From an uncultured bacterium (GTDB taxonomy: Bacteria > Bacteroidota > Bacteroidia > Bacteroidales > CAIXTV01), in contig CAIXTV010000030.1 of the NCBI GenBank assembly GCA_903922465.1, positions 1 to 43,225 of the forward strand: DNA of 43,225 bases. The letters run 5' to 3'. This document shows positions 24,385 to 33,543 of the stretch, one piece after another (positions within the stretch are counted from its first letter, which is position 1; each line of letters opens with the position of its first letter). Below the pieces are notes generated by a model. The model was not told where the DNA came from. It worked only from the letters and a program-made list of their open reading frames with translations, and did not search any database. The position numbers and the translations under genes are program-made.

Positions 24385-25143
24385 ATGATTTCCTGTATTA
24401 TAGTCGATGACGAGAGCAAAGCTCGTGAAACATTCGAAAAAATCGTTGCACGTTATCTTTCAGAAAAACTAAAAATTGTTTTTTCAGCGTCTTCGGTAAA
24501 AGAAGCTGTGCATGGTATACACAAGTATAATCCCCAAATGGTATTCCTTGATATTGAAATGCCTGAAGAAAATGGATTCAAACTCTTTGACTATTTTGAT
24601 ACTGTACGATTCGAGGTGGTATTTCTTACAGCATTCCAGCGTTATGCCATTACTGCTTTTAAATATGCTGCATTTGATTATATACTCAAACCACTCAACT
24701 TTATAGATTTGAGGGAGGTTTTAATACGATACGAGAAAAAACAAAAAGAAGAAAATAATACGACACGCATTCAAACCTTACTGGCAAACCTCAATGTTGG
24801 CGGGGATATCAATAGTAAAGTGGCACTCCCAACTTTATCTGGGTTCAAAATGGTAAAGATCAATCACATTATTTATTGTGAAGCTGACGAAAACTACACC
24901 AAAATAAATACGGCTCAGGGTGAAATGATTCACGTTTCAAAAACTTTAAAATTTGTAGAAGAACTGTTGCCACCTGAGTATTTCTTCAGAATCCATAAGT
25001 CTTATTTGGTCAATTTGAATTACATCAAATCGTATGACCGAACCGATGGACATAAAGTAATTCTTGAAAGTGGTGTTGAACTTGAAGTTGCCTCCAGACG
25101 GATAGACGAGTTTGTAACAGTGCTCACCCATAAAAAATCCTGA
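24385..25143 (+). CDS. LytTR-type response regulator
   Basis: The 252-residue regulator has a receiver domain (1-115) with acidic D8/D9 and the phosphorylated D56 in VFLDIEMP, the conserved TAF...YAF pair and the K of KPL. A LytTR DNA-binding domain follows (about 145-250, with IIYCEADENYTKI, FFRIHKSYLVNL and VILESGVELEVASRR). It should bind paired 9-bp direct repeats. I chose the ATG at 24385 because the promoter at 24359 lies after the upstream start codons of the longer frame. The sensor kinase gene follows after 12 bases. Confidence 0.94.
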   Translation: MISCIIVDDESKARETFEKIVARYLSEKLKIVFSASSVKEAVHGIHKYNPQMVFLDIEMPEENGFKLFDYFDTVRFEVVFLTAFQRYAITAFKYAAFDYILKPLNFIDLREVLIRYEKKQKEENNTTRIQTLLANLNVGGDINSKVALPTLSGFKMVKINHIIYCEADENYTKINTAQGEMIHVSKTLKFVEELLPPEYFFRIHKSYLVNLNYIKSYDRTDGHKVILESGVELEVASRRIDEFVTVLTHKKS

Positions 25144-25155
25144 TAATTTACAACA

Positions 25156-28100
25156 TTGTTACAGATAGCCAGAATAATTATAATCTTTGTTTTACAACTA
25201 TTCACGGTAACACTGTGGGCTCAAAAATACTATTCCCAAAATTACACTATTAATGAAGGGCTTCCAAGCAACAGCATCAATGCGATTTATAAAGATTCCC
25301 GTGGTTTGATGTGGATAGCAACAGATGCAGGACTATGTTCATTTGATGGGAAGGCATTTAAAATCTACAATACTACTGAAGGGCTTGCGAGTAATAATAT
25401 ATCTTCTATAAATGAAGATAAAGAAGGTAATCTGTGGATCGGCTGCATGAATGGAGGACTATCCAAATTTGATGGGCGACATTTTACAAAGTATACGACC
25501 AAAGATGGGTTGATCAGTAATGCCGTTAGAAAAGTATGGTACTCAAAGAAATTTGATCTGCTTTTGGTCGGAACAAATGATGGGTGTAGTGTTTTGGATG
25601 GAAAAAAAATCCTTTCTTTTTCAGCAAAAGAAGCTAAAGCTCAGTTTGACAAACTCTTTATTACAGGTTTTCTTGAAGGTGAGAATTATATTGATGTTTA
25701 TGCTGCTTTAACCAGTACAACAATCCGTTTTTATCCAAAAGGCAAAAGGTTTATACTAAACAATGTTAATAAGTCAAGTTCCTCCACTTCACCTTTGGTG
25801 CTTGGAAATGGCGATACGCTGATTGGGAACGAGAGGTTAGGGATAATTGTAAATAATGGAAAACATAGCCATCAGTTCAATGAAATTGGACAGGTGTTTG
25901 GTTTTTCTAAAGATGAATTTAATAATGTCTGGATCGCAGGATGGGCTGATGAATATGACCGTAAAGAATTATATGGTGGACTATTTAGATACGATGGCAA
26001 GAAAGTTGAAAGATTCAGTGAAAAAGTAGGAATAACAGATCGAAGTGTATGGACGGTATTTTATGACTCTTGTTTTCATATTCTTTGGGTAGGAACACTC
26101 AACAAAGGACTCTATAAAGTTCCTGTGTCAGCATTCACTTACTATGATGCTATGTACTTTAAATTACCTGACCTTTCGGTTAATGACCTTTTGATTAATA
26201 TGGGTTTATTGTGGATAGGGACAAAAGGATATTTGATCAGTCTTAATGATAGCGGGACATTCTCCACAATTGATCTGAAAAAATACACCAGCTTTAATAA
26301 AAATGAATACATAAAAATATTCCAGAAAACCAATTCTTATCTTCTTGATAAAGAGGGTTCATTCACCAAATACAAGTCATTAATAAAGAATGGGTTATAT
26401 AATTATCCGAATCCATACTTAGTTATTATGGATGATTTGGGATTTTCGGAAATTGCACCTCCCCGATCCCTGTATGACCCTGAATTGTTCTCAAAAAAGC
26501 TTCAGACTCTAATTTCGCATTATGTATATTTATCGCCCAATATTTTTCAGCTTGGTAAAGATTCTTATGATAATATTTTCTTCTCGGATAATTTTGGGCT
26601 AAAAAGGCTGGATTATAAAAATGGGAGAATTTCATTAACAGCTATTCCATCTAAAACCAGTGTGCAGAACTTTATTTTTGATAATAATGATTCCTTATAT
26701 CACACAGGGTTAGCCTATAAATCTGTCTACCTTGCATCCGTTTACCCAGAATTTAGATACCCTATCAATTGCCGCTACGAGGTTCCAAATATCAATCAAT
26801 TTATAACTAAGAATAGTGAGATATGGGTTGCGAGTAAAACAGAAGGGTTTTCCCGATTATACCATGGACAAGTTGATGCATTTAGTACAAATGATACATC
26901 TCTGCCAAAAATAATAAACTGTTTGAGCTTTGATCAATCTGGAAATGTAGTAGTTGGTGCCAACAATGGGGAAATTCTTATTGTCAGCTATGTAAAAGGT
27001 AAACTGAAGATTCTTCGTAAGATCACAAACAATGATGGAATTTTGGGGAATGTAATCCGATGGATGATCGCTGATGCCAAAAATCGTCTTTATGTAGGAA
27101 CAAATCTTGGATTGAACCTTATTGATTTGAATACGGTCTATTCAAACGAAAAAGTGCGGATACGTTTTTTTAATCAGGATCAAGGATTTACAGACTATTC
27201 TGGCAAAACAGCAGAATTGGATTCTAATGGGAATATTTGGGTAGGAACCGATAATCAATTGGTGAAGATCAATACAGCCTTACTGGAAATTCTCAGTAGC
27301 ACAGAACAAAGTCCGAGCATTCAAAGTGTTGATGTTCACAATCATTCTTTTCAGTTTATTGGTCAGAACCCTAAACGCAATTTGGTCAGTGGAATTCCGA
27401 ATAAATATAGGTATGATTCTGACCAGACATCTCTGACTTTTCATTTTTCTACCCTTAACTATCTTGTGCCTGAAAATACATACTACCGATACAGACTCAA
27501 CGGATTAAATGATAACTGGACACAGTTTAATCCTGATCCTAAAGCTGTTTTCACCTCTCTCAATGCAGGGAAATACAAATTGGAGGTTGAAGTTTATAAT
27601 AGTATAGATAATTCACGTGTAGAAAAGATAGAACTTGATTTTTCGATAGCACGTCCATTCCATAAAACATGGTGGTTCATAACGTTGATGGTTTTGACTT
27701 TTTTATCAATAATATGGCTCCTTTATCAATCAAGGATCAGTGAAATACGAAAGCGTGAACAACAGAAAACTGAACTACAGCAAGAAATGGCTAACATTGA
27801 AATGAGGGCTCTACAAGCCCAAATGAAGCCGCATTTTATCTTTAATGCCATCAATTCAATTCAATCTTATATTCTCGATAATGATGTGGATAAGGCATTA
27901 TATTATCTGATCATGTTTTCAAAGTTGATTAGAAAAACCTTGGAAAATGCATCTAAAGAGGTTATACCGTTAGGTGAAGAACTGGAATACTTAAGGTTCT
28001 ACATTGAGCTTGAAAAAATGAGATTTGATGGGCTTTTTATTTATGAAGAGATAATTGATCCAGAAATTTCACTACAATCAACTTTAATCACACCGATGAT

Positions 28101-28437
28101 CATTCAGCCATTTATTGAAAATGCTATCAAGCATGGATTAATGGAAAAGAAAGAAAATGGCAAACTTTATATAGAGGTTCAGCAAATGGATAAAGCTGGA
28201 TATAAGTTTATCGTTGAAGATAACGGTGTTGGACGGAAATATTCCCAAAGTCGGAAAGATAGCATGATCACTATTCATCAATCTAAAGGCATCCAAAACA
28301 TTTCAGATCGATTTGCTTTGTTAAATGATAAGCACAAGACCAACTTATACAGTTTTAGTATTATTGACATGGGGGATGATAAATTGAATTCTTTAGGTAC
28401 CAGAGTTGAGGTTACCTTCCCTACCCATCATGCATAA
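25156..28437 (+). CDS. Propeller/Y_Y_Y sensor histidine kinase, LytS type
   Basis: The 1093-residue sensor has a signal peptide (1-22, ending LWAQ) and a periplasmic two-component regulator propeller (about 23-720, with Reg_prop repeats such as GLPSNSINAIYKDSRGLMWIAT and GLASNNISSINEDKEGNLWIG). A Y_Y_Y domain (about 760-830), one membrane helix (about 840-860), a coiled coil, and a LytS-type kinase follow. The phospho-accepting H893 is in MKPHFIFNAINS, the N-box is PFIENAIKHG (about 985-994) and the G-box EDNGVG. It starts at TTG: the frame is closed upstream by the stop at 25141 and the first ATG would delete the signal peptide. It should phosphorylate the LytTR regulator encoded 12 bases upstream. 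In related proteins the propeller senses extracellular glycans; here the ligand is unknown. Confidence 0.93.
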   Translation: MLQIARIIIIFVLQLFTVTLWAQKYYSQNYTINEGLPSNSINAIYKDSRGLMWIATDAGLCSFDGKAFKIYNTTEGLASNNISSINEDKEGNLWIGCMNGGLSKFDGRHFTKYTTKDGLISNAVRKVWYSKKFDLLLVGTNDGCSVLDGKKILSFSAKEAKAQFDKLFITGFLEGENYIDVYAALTSTTIRFYPKGKRFILNNVNKSSSSTSPLVLGNGDTLIGNERLGIIVNNGKHSHQFNEIGQVFGFSKDEFNNVWIAGWADEYDRKELYGGLFRYDGKKVERFSEKVGITDRSVWTVFYDSCFHILWVGTLNKGLYKVPVSAFTYYDAMYFKLPDLSVNDLLINMGLLWIGTKGYLISLNDSGTFSTIDLKKYTSFNKNEYIKIFQKTNSYLLDKEGSFTKYKSLIKNGLYNYPNPYLVIMDDLGFSEIAPPRSLYDPELFSKKLQTLISHYVYLSPNIFQLGKDSYDNIFFSDNFGLKRLDYKNGRISLTAIPSKTSVQNFIFDNNDSLYHTGLAYKSVYLASVYPEFRYPINCRYEVPNINQFITKNSEIWVASKTEGFSRLYHGQVDAFSTNDTSLPKIINCLSFDQSGNVVVGANNGEILIVSYVKGKLKILRKITNNDGILGNVIRWMIADAKNRLYVGTNLGLNLIDLNTVYSNEKVRIRFFNQDQGFTDYSGKTAELDSNGNIWVGTDNQLVKINTALLEILSSTEQSPSIQSVDVHNHSFQFIGQNPKRNLVSGIPNKYRYDSDQTSLTFHFSTLNYLVPENTYYRYRLNGLNDNWTQFNPDPKAVFTSLNAGKYKLEVEVYNSIDNSRVEKIELDFSIARPFHKTWWFITLMVLTFLSIIWLLYQSRISEIRKREQQKTELQQEMANIEMRALQAQMKPHFIFNAINSIQSYILDNDVDKALYYLIMFSKLIRKTLENASKEVIPLGEELEYLRFYIELEKMRFDGLFIYEEIIDPEISLQSTLITPMIIQPFIENAIKHGLMEKKENGKLYIEVQQMDKAGYKFIVEDNGVGRKYSQSRKDSMITIHQSKGIQNISDRFALLNDKHKTNLYSFSIIDMGDDKLNSLGTRVEVTFPTHHA

Positions 28438-28446
28438 TCGCCTCTC

Positions 28447-28496
28447 ACGATAATTCCAGATTTCCAGACGATAATTTGTAAAAACCAACGATAAGT
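28447..28496 (+). promoter_or_regulatory. Three ACGATAATT direct repeats just after the kinase gene
   Basis: ACGATAATT occurs at 28447-28455 and again at 28468-28476 with 12 bases between, and ACGATAAGT at 28488-28496 after 11 bases. Known LytTR regulators bind pairs of 9-bp direct repeats spaced by 12-13 bases. The third copy overlaps the terminator stem. That this is a LytTR site is inferred from geometry. Confidence 0.5.
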
Positions 28497-28516
28497 AATT
28501 GTTGGTTTTGGTTTTT
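28480..28516 (+). terminator. Terminator of the regulator-kinase operon
   Basis: AAAACCAAC at 28481-28489 pairs with GTTGGTTTT at 28501-28509, followed by GGTTTTT. It lies about 45 bases after the kinase stop codon. Confidence 0.65.
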
Positions 28517-28607
28517 ATCAAGCAAACTACTTTTGATCTGTGCCTCACATTTATAATTACGAGTGAAGGATAGATCAAGATATTCTAATATGATTTTTTA
28601 TATTTAA

Positions 28608-28678
28608 TACTTTTGCATATTCAATCATTTAACTTATCCAAATAAGTATAAGACCTCGATTTGAGGTCTTTTTTTTTA
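28608..28678 (+). ncRNA. Candidate very small RNA: promoter, hairpin, terminator
   Basis: A consensus -7 element, TACTTTTG at 28608-28615, is followed about 35 bases later by a strong terminator: AAGACCTC (28650-28657), 5-base loop, GAGGTCTT (28663-28670), T-run. In between, ACTTAT/ATAAGT (28632-28637 and 28642-28647) forms a small hairpin. Transcription would begin near 28622 and give an RNA of roughly 50-55 bases with no reading frame. No good -33 box was seen. The kinase operon already has a terminator upstream, so this one seems to serve a separate transcript. Confidence 0.4.
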
Positions 28679-28735
28679 CTAACTTTACTTCAATTTTGAT
28701 ATAATTGAGAAAGTGTTTTTTTATCGAAAGATTTT

Positions 28736-28785
28736 CCGATAGTTTTCCAATTATCAACGATAATTTTCAAAATTCAGCGTAGAGT
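28736..28785 (+). promoter_or_regulatory. Candidate LytTR binding site upstream of the secreted kelch protein
   Basis: CCGATAGTT at 28736-28744 and ACGATAATT at 28757-28765 are direct repeats with exactly 12 bases between. A weaker third match, GCGTAGAGT at 28777-28785, follows at the same pitch. The block ends about 30 bases before the -7 element of the next gene, the usual place for an activator. The regulator encoded at 24385 is the obvious candidate to bind. Confidence 0.5.
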
Positions 28786-28816
28786 AATTCACCTATTTTT
28801 CTCGATTTTGTCGAAA

Positions 28817-28824
28817 TATCTTTG
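28817..28824 (+). promoter_or_regulatory. -7 element of the secreted LamG/kelch gene
   Basis: TATCTTTG is a perfect match. No clear -33 box is present, which fits a promoter that needs an activator. The ATG is 64 bases downstream. Confidence 0.55.
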
Positions 28825-28888
28825 AATAGTAATTGATTGAGGAGCTTTTCCTTGGTCATAAAAAGAAACCCACTTAAATCATTAAACC

Positions 28889-31720
28889 ATGAAAACAAAT
28901 CTACTTTTATTATTAAGCATCATTGCATGCATTTTCCTGAATTTGGCAACAGATGCTCAAATCCCTACTAATGGAGTGGTAGGTTATTATCCATTCAACG
29001 GGAATGCTCAGGACATGAGCGGGAATTCAAATAACGGTACAGTAAATAATGCTGTATTATGTCAGGATCGATTTGGAAACGCTAATAGTGCCTATGAATT
29101 TAACGGTACAAATTCCTTTATTCAGATTGCGAATCCAAGCCAATTTAACATGGCTGGAGCTTTTACTCTTTCAATGTGGTGTCGAATCAATACTTCAGCA
29201 TCAAATTTAGGAGCATTTTTTAGTAAATCAAATCCAAGTGCTTGGGTTGATAATGATAAAGCCATCGACCATAATGCAGTAAGAAATATTGGTACCGATA
29301 TTTGCGCATTTGGTGCACCGCACACAGTTAATTCTATTTCAAACTACCAGTGGTACCATCTGGTATGGGTATATGGTATTACTTATTCAACTGTATATAT
29401 CAATGCTGTGCCACAGGTTATGGATTATAACTGGAGCAACCTTCCGTTCCCAGCCGATAATCCTTCATCTATTGTATGTATTGGGAAGCAGGGAGATGGT
29501 CGATATTTTAACGGACAGGTTGATGATATCAGGTTTTATAATTGGGCTCTGTCACAAAATGGTATAACATCATTATTTAATGAGAATCAAAATTCATGTT
29601 TAGGAACTTGGACTACAAAAGCAGCCATGCCAACTCCACGATCTTCTGCTGGATCGGCTGTTGTTAATGGAAAACTATATGTAATTGGAGGGTTCTTAGG
29701 CACTAATGCTAATACTGGGATTGTTGAAGAATATGATCCAAGCACAAACACATGGACAACTAAAAGCCCAATGCCCACGATTCGTCAATACTTTGGAGTT
29801 GCGGTGGTTAATAATAAGATTTATTGTGTAGGCGGTTCATATATGAATTCGAATAGGTTAACTGTTAATGAAGTATATGATCCTCAAACGAACACTTGGG
29901 CAACGGAAACTCCAATGCCAACGGGAAGGGCTGGATTAAGTTGTGAAGCTGTAAATGGAAAAATATATGCTATAGGAGGTATGACAACTTGGATTTCACC
30001 AGGAACTAACATTGTTGAAGAATACAATCCCGTAACCCAATTATGGACAACCAAACAACCTATTCCAACAGCAAGTGGAGACTTTGCCACTGCTGTATGT
30101 AATAACGAAATCCATGTTTTTGGTGGAACGGATGGTTCTTTAATTGCTCTAAACTTACATGAGGTTTACTATCCTTTAAACAATACATGGAATACGCTTT
30201 CACCATTACCAACTCCAAGATATAGCATGAAAGCTAAAACATTATCTGGCAAAATATACGTAATTGGTGGGGCTACTACTTATCCATATACTATGACAGG
30301 AGCCAACCAAGTGTATGATCCATTAACGAATAGCTGGGTAACTCAAACGACAATGCCAACATTAAGGATAAGTTTTTGTTTAGAAAATGTCAATAACAAA
30401 TTATACGCAATTGGAGGACAAATTAGTGACTACGGTACATTAAATACAAATGAAGAATTTTCTTCGACTGAACCTGTTATTACATCACAGCCCCAAAATC
30501 AAACGATATGTAAAAATGGGGCTACCTCATTTACGATTATTGCAACAGGAGCATCACTTACTTATCAATGGTACAAAGATGGGGTAATGCTTTCAAACGG
30601 CAATCTACCCACATATTCAGTCTCAAACGCTCAGTCATCAGATATAGGGAATTATTATTGTATAGCGACAAATAATTGTGGTAATTGCCAAAGCAGCTCA
30701 GCAACATTAAATGTCATCGTTGTTACCCCTCCTTCAATTTTAGGAGCCACAGTTGTTAATGGATTGTCTGTTCAAACTTATTCTGTAAGCACAACTTCTG
30801 GCTCAACATATTCATTCAGTGTAGTAAATGGCAGCCAAGTTTCTGTGACAGCTAATAGTATTACCGTTCAATGGGGAAGCACTGGTGTCGGGCAAATTAT
30901 TTGTACTGAAACCAGTTCTATGGGTTGTGTAAGCGAGCCATCAATATTAAATGTAACAATCTTAGGAAGTCCAACGATCACTCTTCAGCCTCAGCCCCAA
31001 ACGATCTGCAAAAATTCTAACACTTCCTTTACTGTTGGATCATCAGGCTCATCTCCATTTTATTATACGTGGTACAAGGATGGGAATCAACTACCTAATG
31101 GGAACCAGCCTACTTACAATCTAAATAATGCTCAGCCAGCGGACGCAGGAAACTATTACTGTGTAGTTAATAACGCCAACGGAAGTGTTCAGAGTAACTA
31201 CGCTGCATTAATGGTCGTTGTTGTAACACCTCCAACAATTTGGGGTTCGGCTCTTGTCCCTGAGTGGTCAGTACAAACATATTCCGTAACTCAAATCGCT
31301 GGCTCCTTATATGCTTTCAGCATCGTAGGTGGAAATATTCTCTCAACAACAGCAAATAGTGTGACCGTTCAATGGGGGAGTATTGGATATGGTCAAGTTA
31401 TTTGTACCGAAACGAATTCGATGGGATGTGTTAGCGATCAATCAAATATAATTGTAGCAATTGGTTCGGTTGGAATTCAGGAGCCAATTGCAGATAAAAT
31501 AGCCATTTACCCTAATCCGACCAGTGGGAAAATCAACATTTCCTCAGAGAAGAATATGCAAACAATAACAATTTTCAATTCTTTTGGTGCCAAAATCGCA
31601 GAAGAAAATGTAGAAAATCAGCAATTCAGCTTTGATTTGGCACAATATGGTCGGGGAGTTTACTTTATTTCAATAGAAGATGGTAACAGTTTAATTAACA
31701 GGAAGATAGTGGTAAATTAA
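28889..31720 (+). CDS. Secreted LamG-kelch-Ig-like protein with T9SS sorting domain
   Basis: The 943-residue protein has a signal peptide (1-24, ending TDAQ). A LamG/concanavalin-like domain (about 35-220) starts GVVGYYPFNGNAQDMSGN and is typical of carbohydrate or matrix binding. Six kelch repeats (about 230-525, each with IGG and W plus MPT) should form a six-bladed propeller. Two tandem units of an Ig-like domain plus a PKD-like domain follow (about 530-690 and 690-860). A type IX secretion C-terminal domain closes it (about 865-943, IYPNPTSGKINIS ... ENGxSLINRKIVVN-like end), so the protein is exported and anchored on the surface or released. Its gene lies just behind the LytTR operon and probable LytTR sites. 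No catalytic domain was seen; adhesion or binding is inferred. Confidence 0.9.
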   Translation: MKTNLLLLLSIIACIFLNLATDAQIPTNGVVGYYPFNGNAQDMSGNSNNGTVNNAVLCQDRFGNANSAYEFNGTNSFIQIANPSQFNMAGAFTLSMWCRINTSASNLGAFFSKSNPSAWVDNDKAIDHNAVRNIGTDICAFGAPHTVNSISNYQWYHLVWVYGITYSTVYINAVPQVMDYNWSNLPFPADNPSSIVCIGKQGDGRYFNGQVDDIRFYNWALSQNGITSLFNENQNSCLGTWTTKAAMPTPRSSAGSAVVNGKLYVIGGFLGTNANTGIVEEYDPSTNTWTTKSPMPTIRQYFGVAVVNNKIYCVGGSYMNSNRLTVNEVYDPQTNTWATETPMPTGRAGLSCEAVNGKIYAIGGMTTWISPGTNIVEEYNPVTQLWTTKQPIPTASGDFATAVCNNEIHVFGGTDGSLIALNLHEVYYPLNNTWNTLSPLPTPRYSMKAKTLSGKIYVIGGATTYPYTMTGANQVYDPLTNSWVTQTTMPTLRISFCLENVNNKLYAIGGQISDYGTLNTNEEFSSTEPVITSQPQNQTICKNGATSFTIIATGASLTYQWYKDGVMLSNGNLPTYSVSNAQSSDIGNYYCIATNNCGNCQSSSATLNVIVVTPPSILGATVVNGLSVQTYSVSTTSGSTYSFSVVNGSQVSVTANSITVQWGSTGVGQIICTETSSMGCVSEPSILNVTILGSPTITLQPQPQTICKNSNTSFTVGSSGSSPFYYTWYKDGNQLPNGNQPTYNLNNAQPADAGNYYCVVNNANGSVQSNYAALMVVVVTPPTIWGSALVPEWSVQTYSVTQIAGSLYAFSIVGGNILSTTANSVTVQWGSIGYGQVICTETNSMGCVSDQSNIIVAIGSVGIQEPIADKIAIYPNPTSGKINISSEKNMQTITIFNSFGAKIAEENVENQQFSFDLAQYGRGVYFISIEDGNSLINRKIVVN

Positions 31721-31771
31721 TTGCCCTGCTTAATTTTAACCATTACTATCAAGCGTTCCGTTTAAATTAAA

Positions 31772-31810
31772 ATGAAAAGAGGCTGCTATTTAATAACAGC
31801 CTCTTTTCAT
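31772..31810. terminator. Terminator of the secreted LamG/kelch gene
   Basis: Arms of 14 bases, 31772-31785 and 31797-31810, pair perfectly around an 11-base loop. The left arm is A-rich and the right arm contains CTCTTTT. It may work in both directions. Confidence 0.8.
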
Positions 31811-31951
31811 ATAGCAAAACTAAACTTAAAGATTTAGTGATAAACTTTAATATTTGCCTTAGTTTTTTAGTACTTTTGATGGTATCAAATCCAATATGTA
31901 TGGTATAGAAAAAAGACATAAAATATAATAGAGACGTTAGCTATTAGCCTA

Positions 31952-32061
31952 CTTACGAAAACTGGTAATTTTTAAACAACCATGGTTTAATAAGTTTAAC
32001 GTCCACGCTCTGGCGTGGACTTAACTTATTTGTGGTTGTAGGTATACCAGTACCTCGTAAG
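31952..32061. repeat. Large imperfect hairpin element (110 bp)
   Basis: Nested arms share one centre: CTTACGA (31952-31958) with TCGTAAG (32055-32061), CTGGTA (31962-31967) with TACCAG (32045-32050), ACAACC (31976-31981) with GGTTGT (32034-32039), and GTCCACGC (32001-32008) with GCGTGGAC (32013-32020), the last flanked by AATAAGTT-type pairing. It lies in the gene-free stretch 31811-32160. A -7-like TACTTTTG at 31871-31878 lies upstream, so it could be transcribed as a structured leader of the gene at 32161. It could also be a mobile palindromic repeat. Confidence 0.7.
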
Positions 32062-32160
32062 CATTTAATGTTAATGTTCCACGCTATTTTTATGTGGAAA
32101 ATCTACAAATGAATAATTCTTAATAAAACAATAAATATATACTTACCTAAATCTTTAACC

Positions 32161-32733
32161 ATGACAAATTCAACAGATTCGCAAGAAAGCAATACCCAAG
32201 TCCTTTCAAAAAAAATTGAAATGCTTTTAAATCCAAAATGGAAATATGAGAAAACCCCGATTTTTGTTGAATGCAATGATTATGTAAAACTTTTAGAAAT
32301 TGCAGGGGGTGCTATAAATAATGAAAATAAATTCGATGTGTTTTTTCAAAGAAATCCATTTTTTTCTACCAATGGATCGGAAGACAGTAAGACATGGACT
32401 AAATTGGAAATGGAGTTTAATGATTACTGCAACTTTTTTGACAAGCACAAAACTACTTCAGTTGCCTTTACTACAAAGCGGCTTATAGGATATTCTAATC
32501 ATACTGAAATGAGAGTTATTGACTATCCTATTGATGTCAAAATGATTATAATTTTCCCTGATTTTAACTTATGGGATTTAAACTCACAGTTAGAAATTTC
32601 AAAAATTTCCGAAAAACATGATAACATTCTTGTAATTGGGCAAATAAGAAGCGATCTTAAATTTGCAAGAAAACATCTGAATTTGAATGCGATGAATAGA
32701 GGCATGCATATTAATCTCATTGAAGTTAATTAA
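32161..32733 (+). CDS. Hypothetical protein
   Basis: The 190-residue protein is soluble, without signal peptide or membrane segment. It alternates charged helices and strands (FVECNDYVKLLEIAGGAI, VAFTTKRLIGYSNH, VKMIIIFPDFNLWDL) and ends NRGMHINLIEVN. I recognise no domain. It is the first of three same-strand genes of unknown function; the next starts 29 bases after its stop. The start follows a short AT-rich leader and is the only ATG in this position. Confidence 0.55.
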   Translation: MTNSTDSQESNTQVLSKKIEMLLNPKWKYEKTPIFVECNDYVKLLEIAGGAINNENKFDVFFQRNPFFSTNGSEDSKTWTKLEMEFNDYCNFFDKHKTTSVAFTTKRLIGYSNHTEMRVIDYPIDVKMIIIFPDFNLWDLNSQLEISKISEKHDNILVIGQIRSDLKFARKHLNLNAMNRGMHINLIEVN

Positions 32734-32762
32734 TAGCCAGAGGTTTAATACCCCCAAAAAAC

Positions 32763-33497
32763 ATGATCGATAGTTATAGCATCTACGAAACCTCAAAAGA
32801 TCGCTACTGGATAAAGACAGCATCGGGCATACCTCTTCATCTTCACAAAGACCACAAAAATTATGGGCTTTCAAAACCTGCCATTGACTTACTTCTAAAG
32901 GATATCGCATTTAATTACCCTGATGATGCTGGTATGTTGGAGCAGCCAGACAAATCATTGTGCTATCAAATCTATCAGGTATCAGAGGAATACCCTATTA
33001 TCCCTACTTTACCTGATGAGTTTTTCGAAGACATGATCCAATGGGATTTATGTTATCGTTTAGCCTCGGATCCTCTATGGCGGGAGGAACAAAAACAACA
33101 TATCCAATGCGTCATAGATTTTATTAACAGCAATGGGGCTAAATGGGTTGACCTGATGATTAATGGAGCTTCTGACCGTGAAGAAATGAAGAAATGGGAT
33201 GTTGATAAAACTCCTGATGATATCGTTCAACTCCTTTTCCCACTTTACAGGCAGATGAGTAATATTCAAAATAATTTCGCATATATTCTTTATCGCTTTT
33301 CTGTAAGTGTCTCAATCACCTTACCCCTTCTTTTTGTATTAGGTAAAATCGATGTCGATCAGTTTGTGGATGCTTATTATTATCTGCACCCCGAAGGCAA
33401 AGATGATAATCCTAAAAAAAGAGAAAAGTGGAAAATTTTAGATCGGCAGAGAATATTGAATGGTCAAGAGTTTATCCAGATTATTGGACAACCTTAA
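32763..33497 (+). CDS. Hypothetical protein
   Basis: The 244-residue protein is rich in tryptophan, tyrosine and acidic residues. Segments such as DSYSIYETSKDRYWIKT, PTLPDEFFEDMIQWDLCYRL and FSVSVSITLPLLFVLGKIDVDQFVDAYYYLHP (about 180-212) do not point to a known family; the last is mildly hydrophobic but probably not a membrane helix. It is co-directional with its neighbours and shares a likely operon with the genes at 32161 and 33544. Confidence 0.55.
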   Translation: MIDSYSIYETSKDRYWIKTASGIPLHLHKDHKNYGLSKPAIDLLLKDIAFNYPDDAGMLEQPDKSLCYQIYQVSEEYPIIPTLPDEFFEDMIQWDLCYRLASDPLWREEQKQHIQCVIDFINSNGAKWVDLMINGASDREEMKKWDVDKTPDDIVQLLFPLYRQMSNIQNNFAYILYRFSVSVSITLPLLFVLGKIDVDQFVDAYYYLHPEGKDDNPKKREKWKILDRQRILNGQEFIQIIGQP

Positions 33498-33543
33498 TAA
33501 TGCCATAAAACAACCCTTATACAAAAAAATCAAAAATCACATT

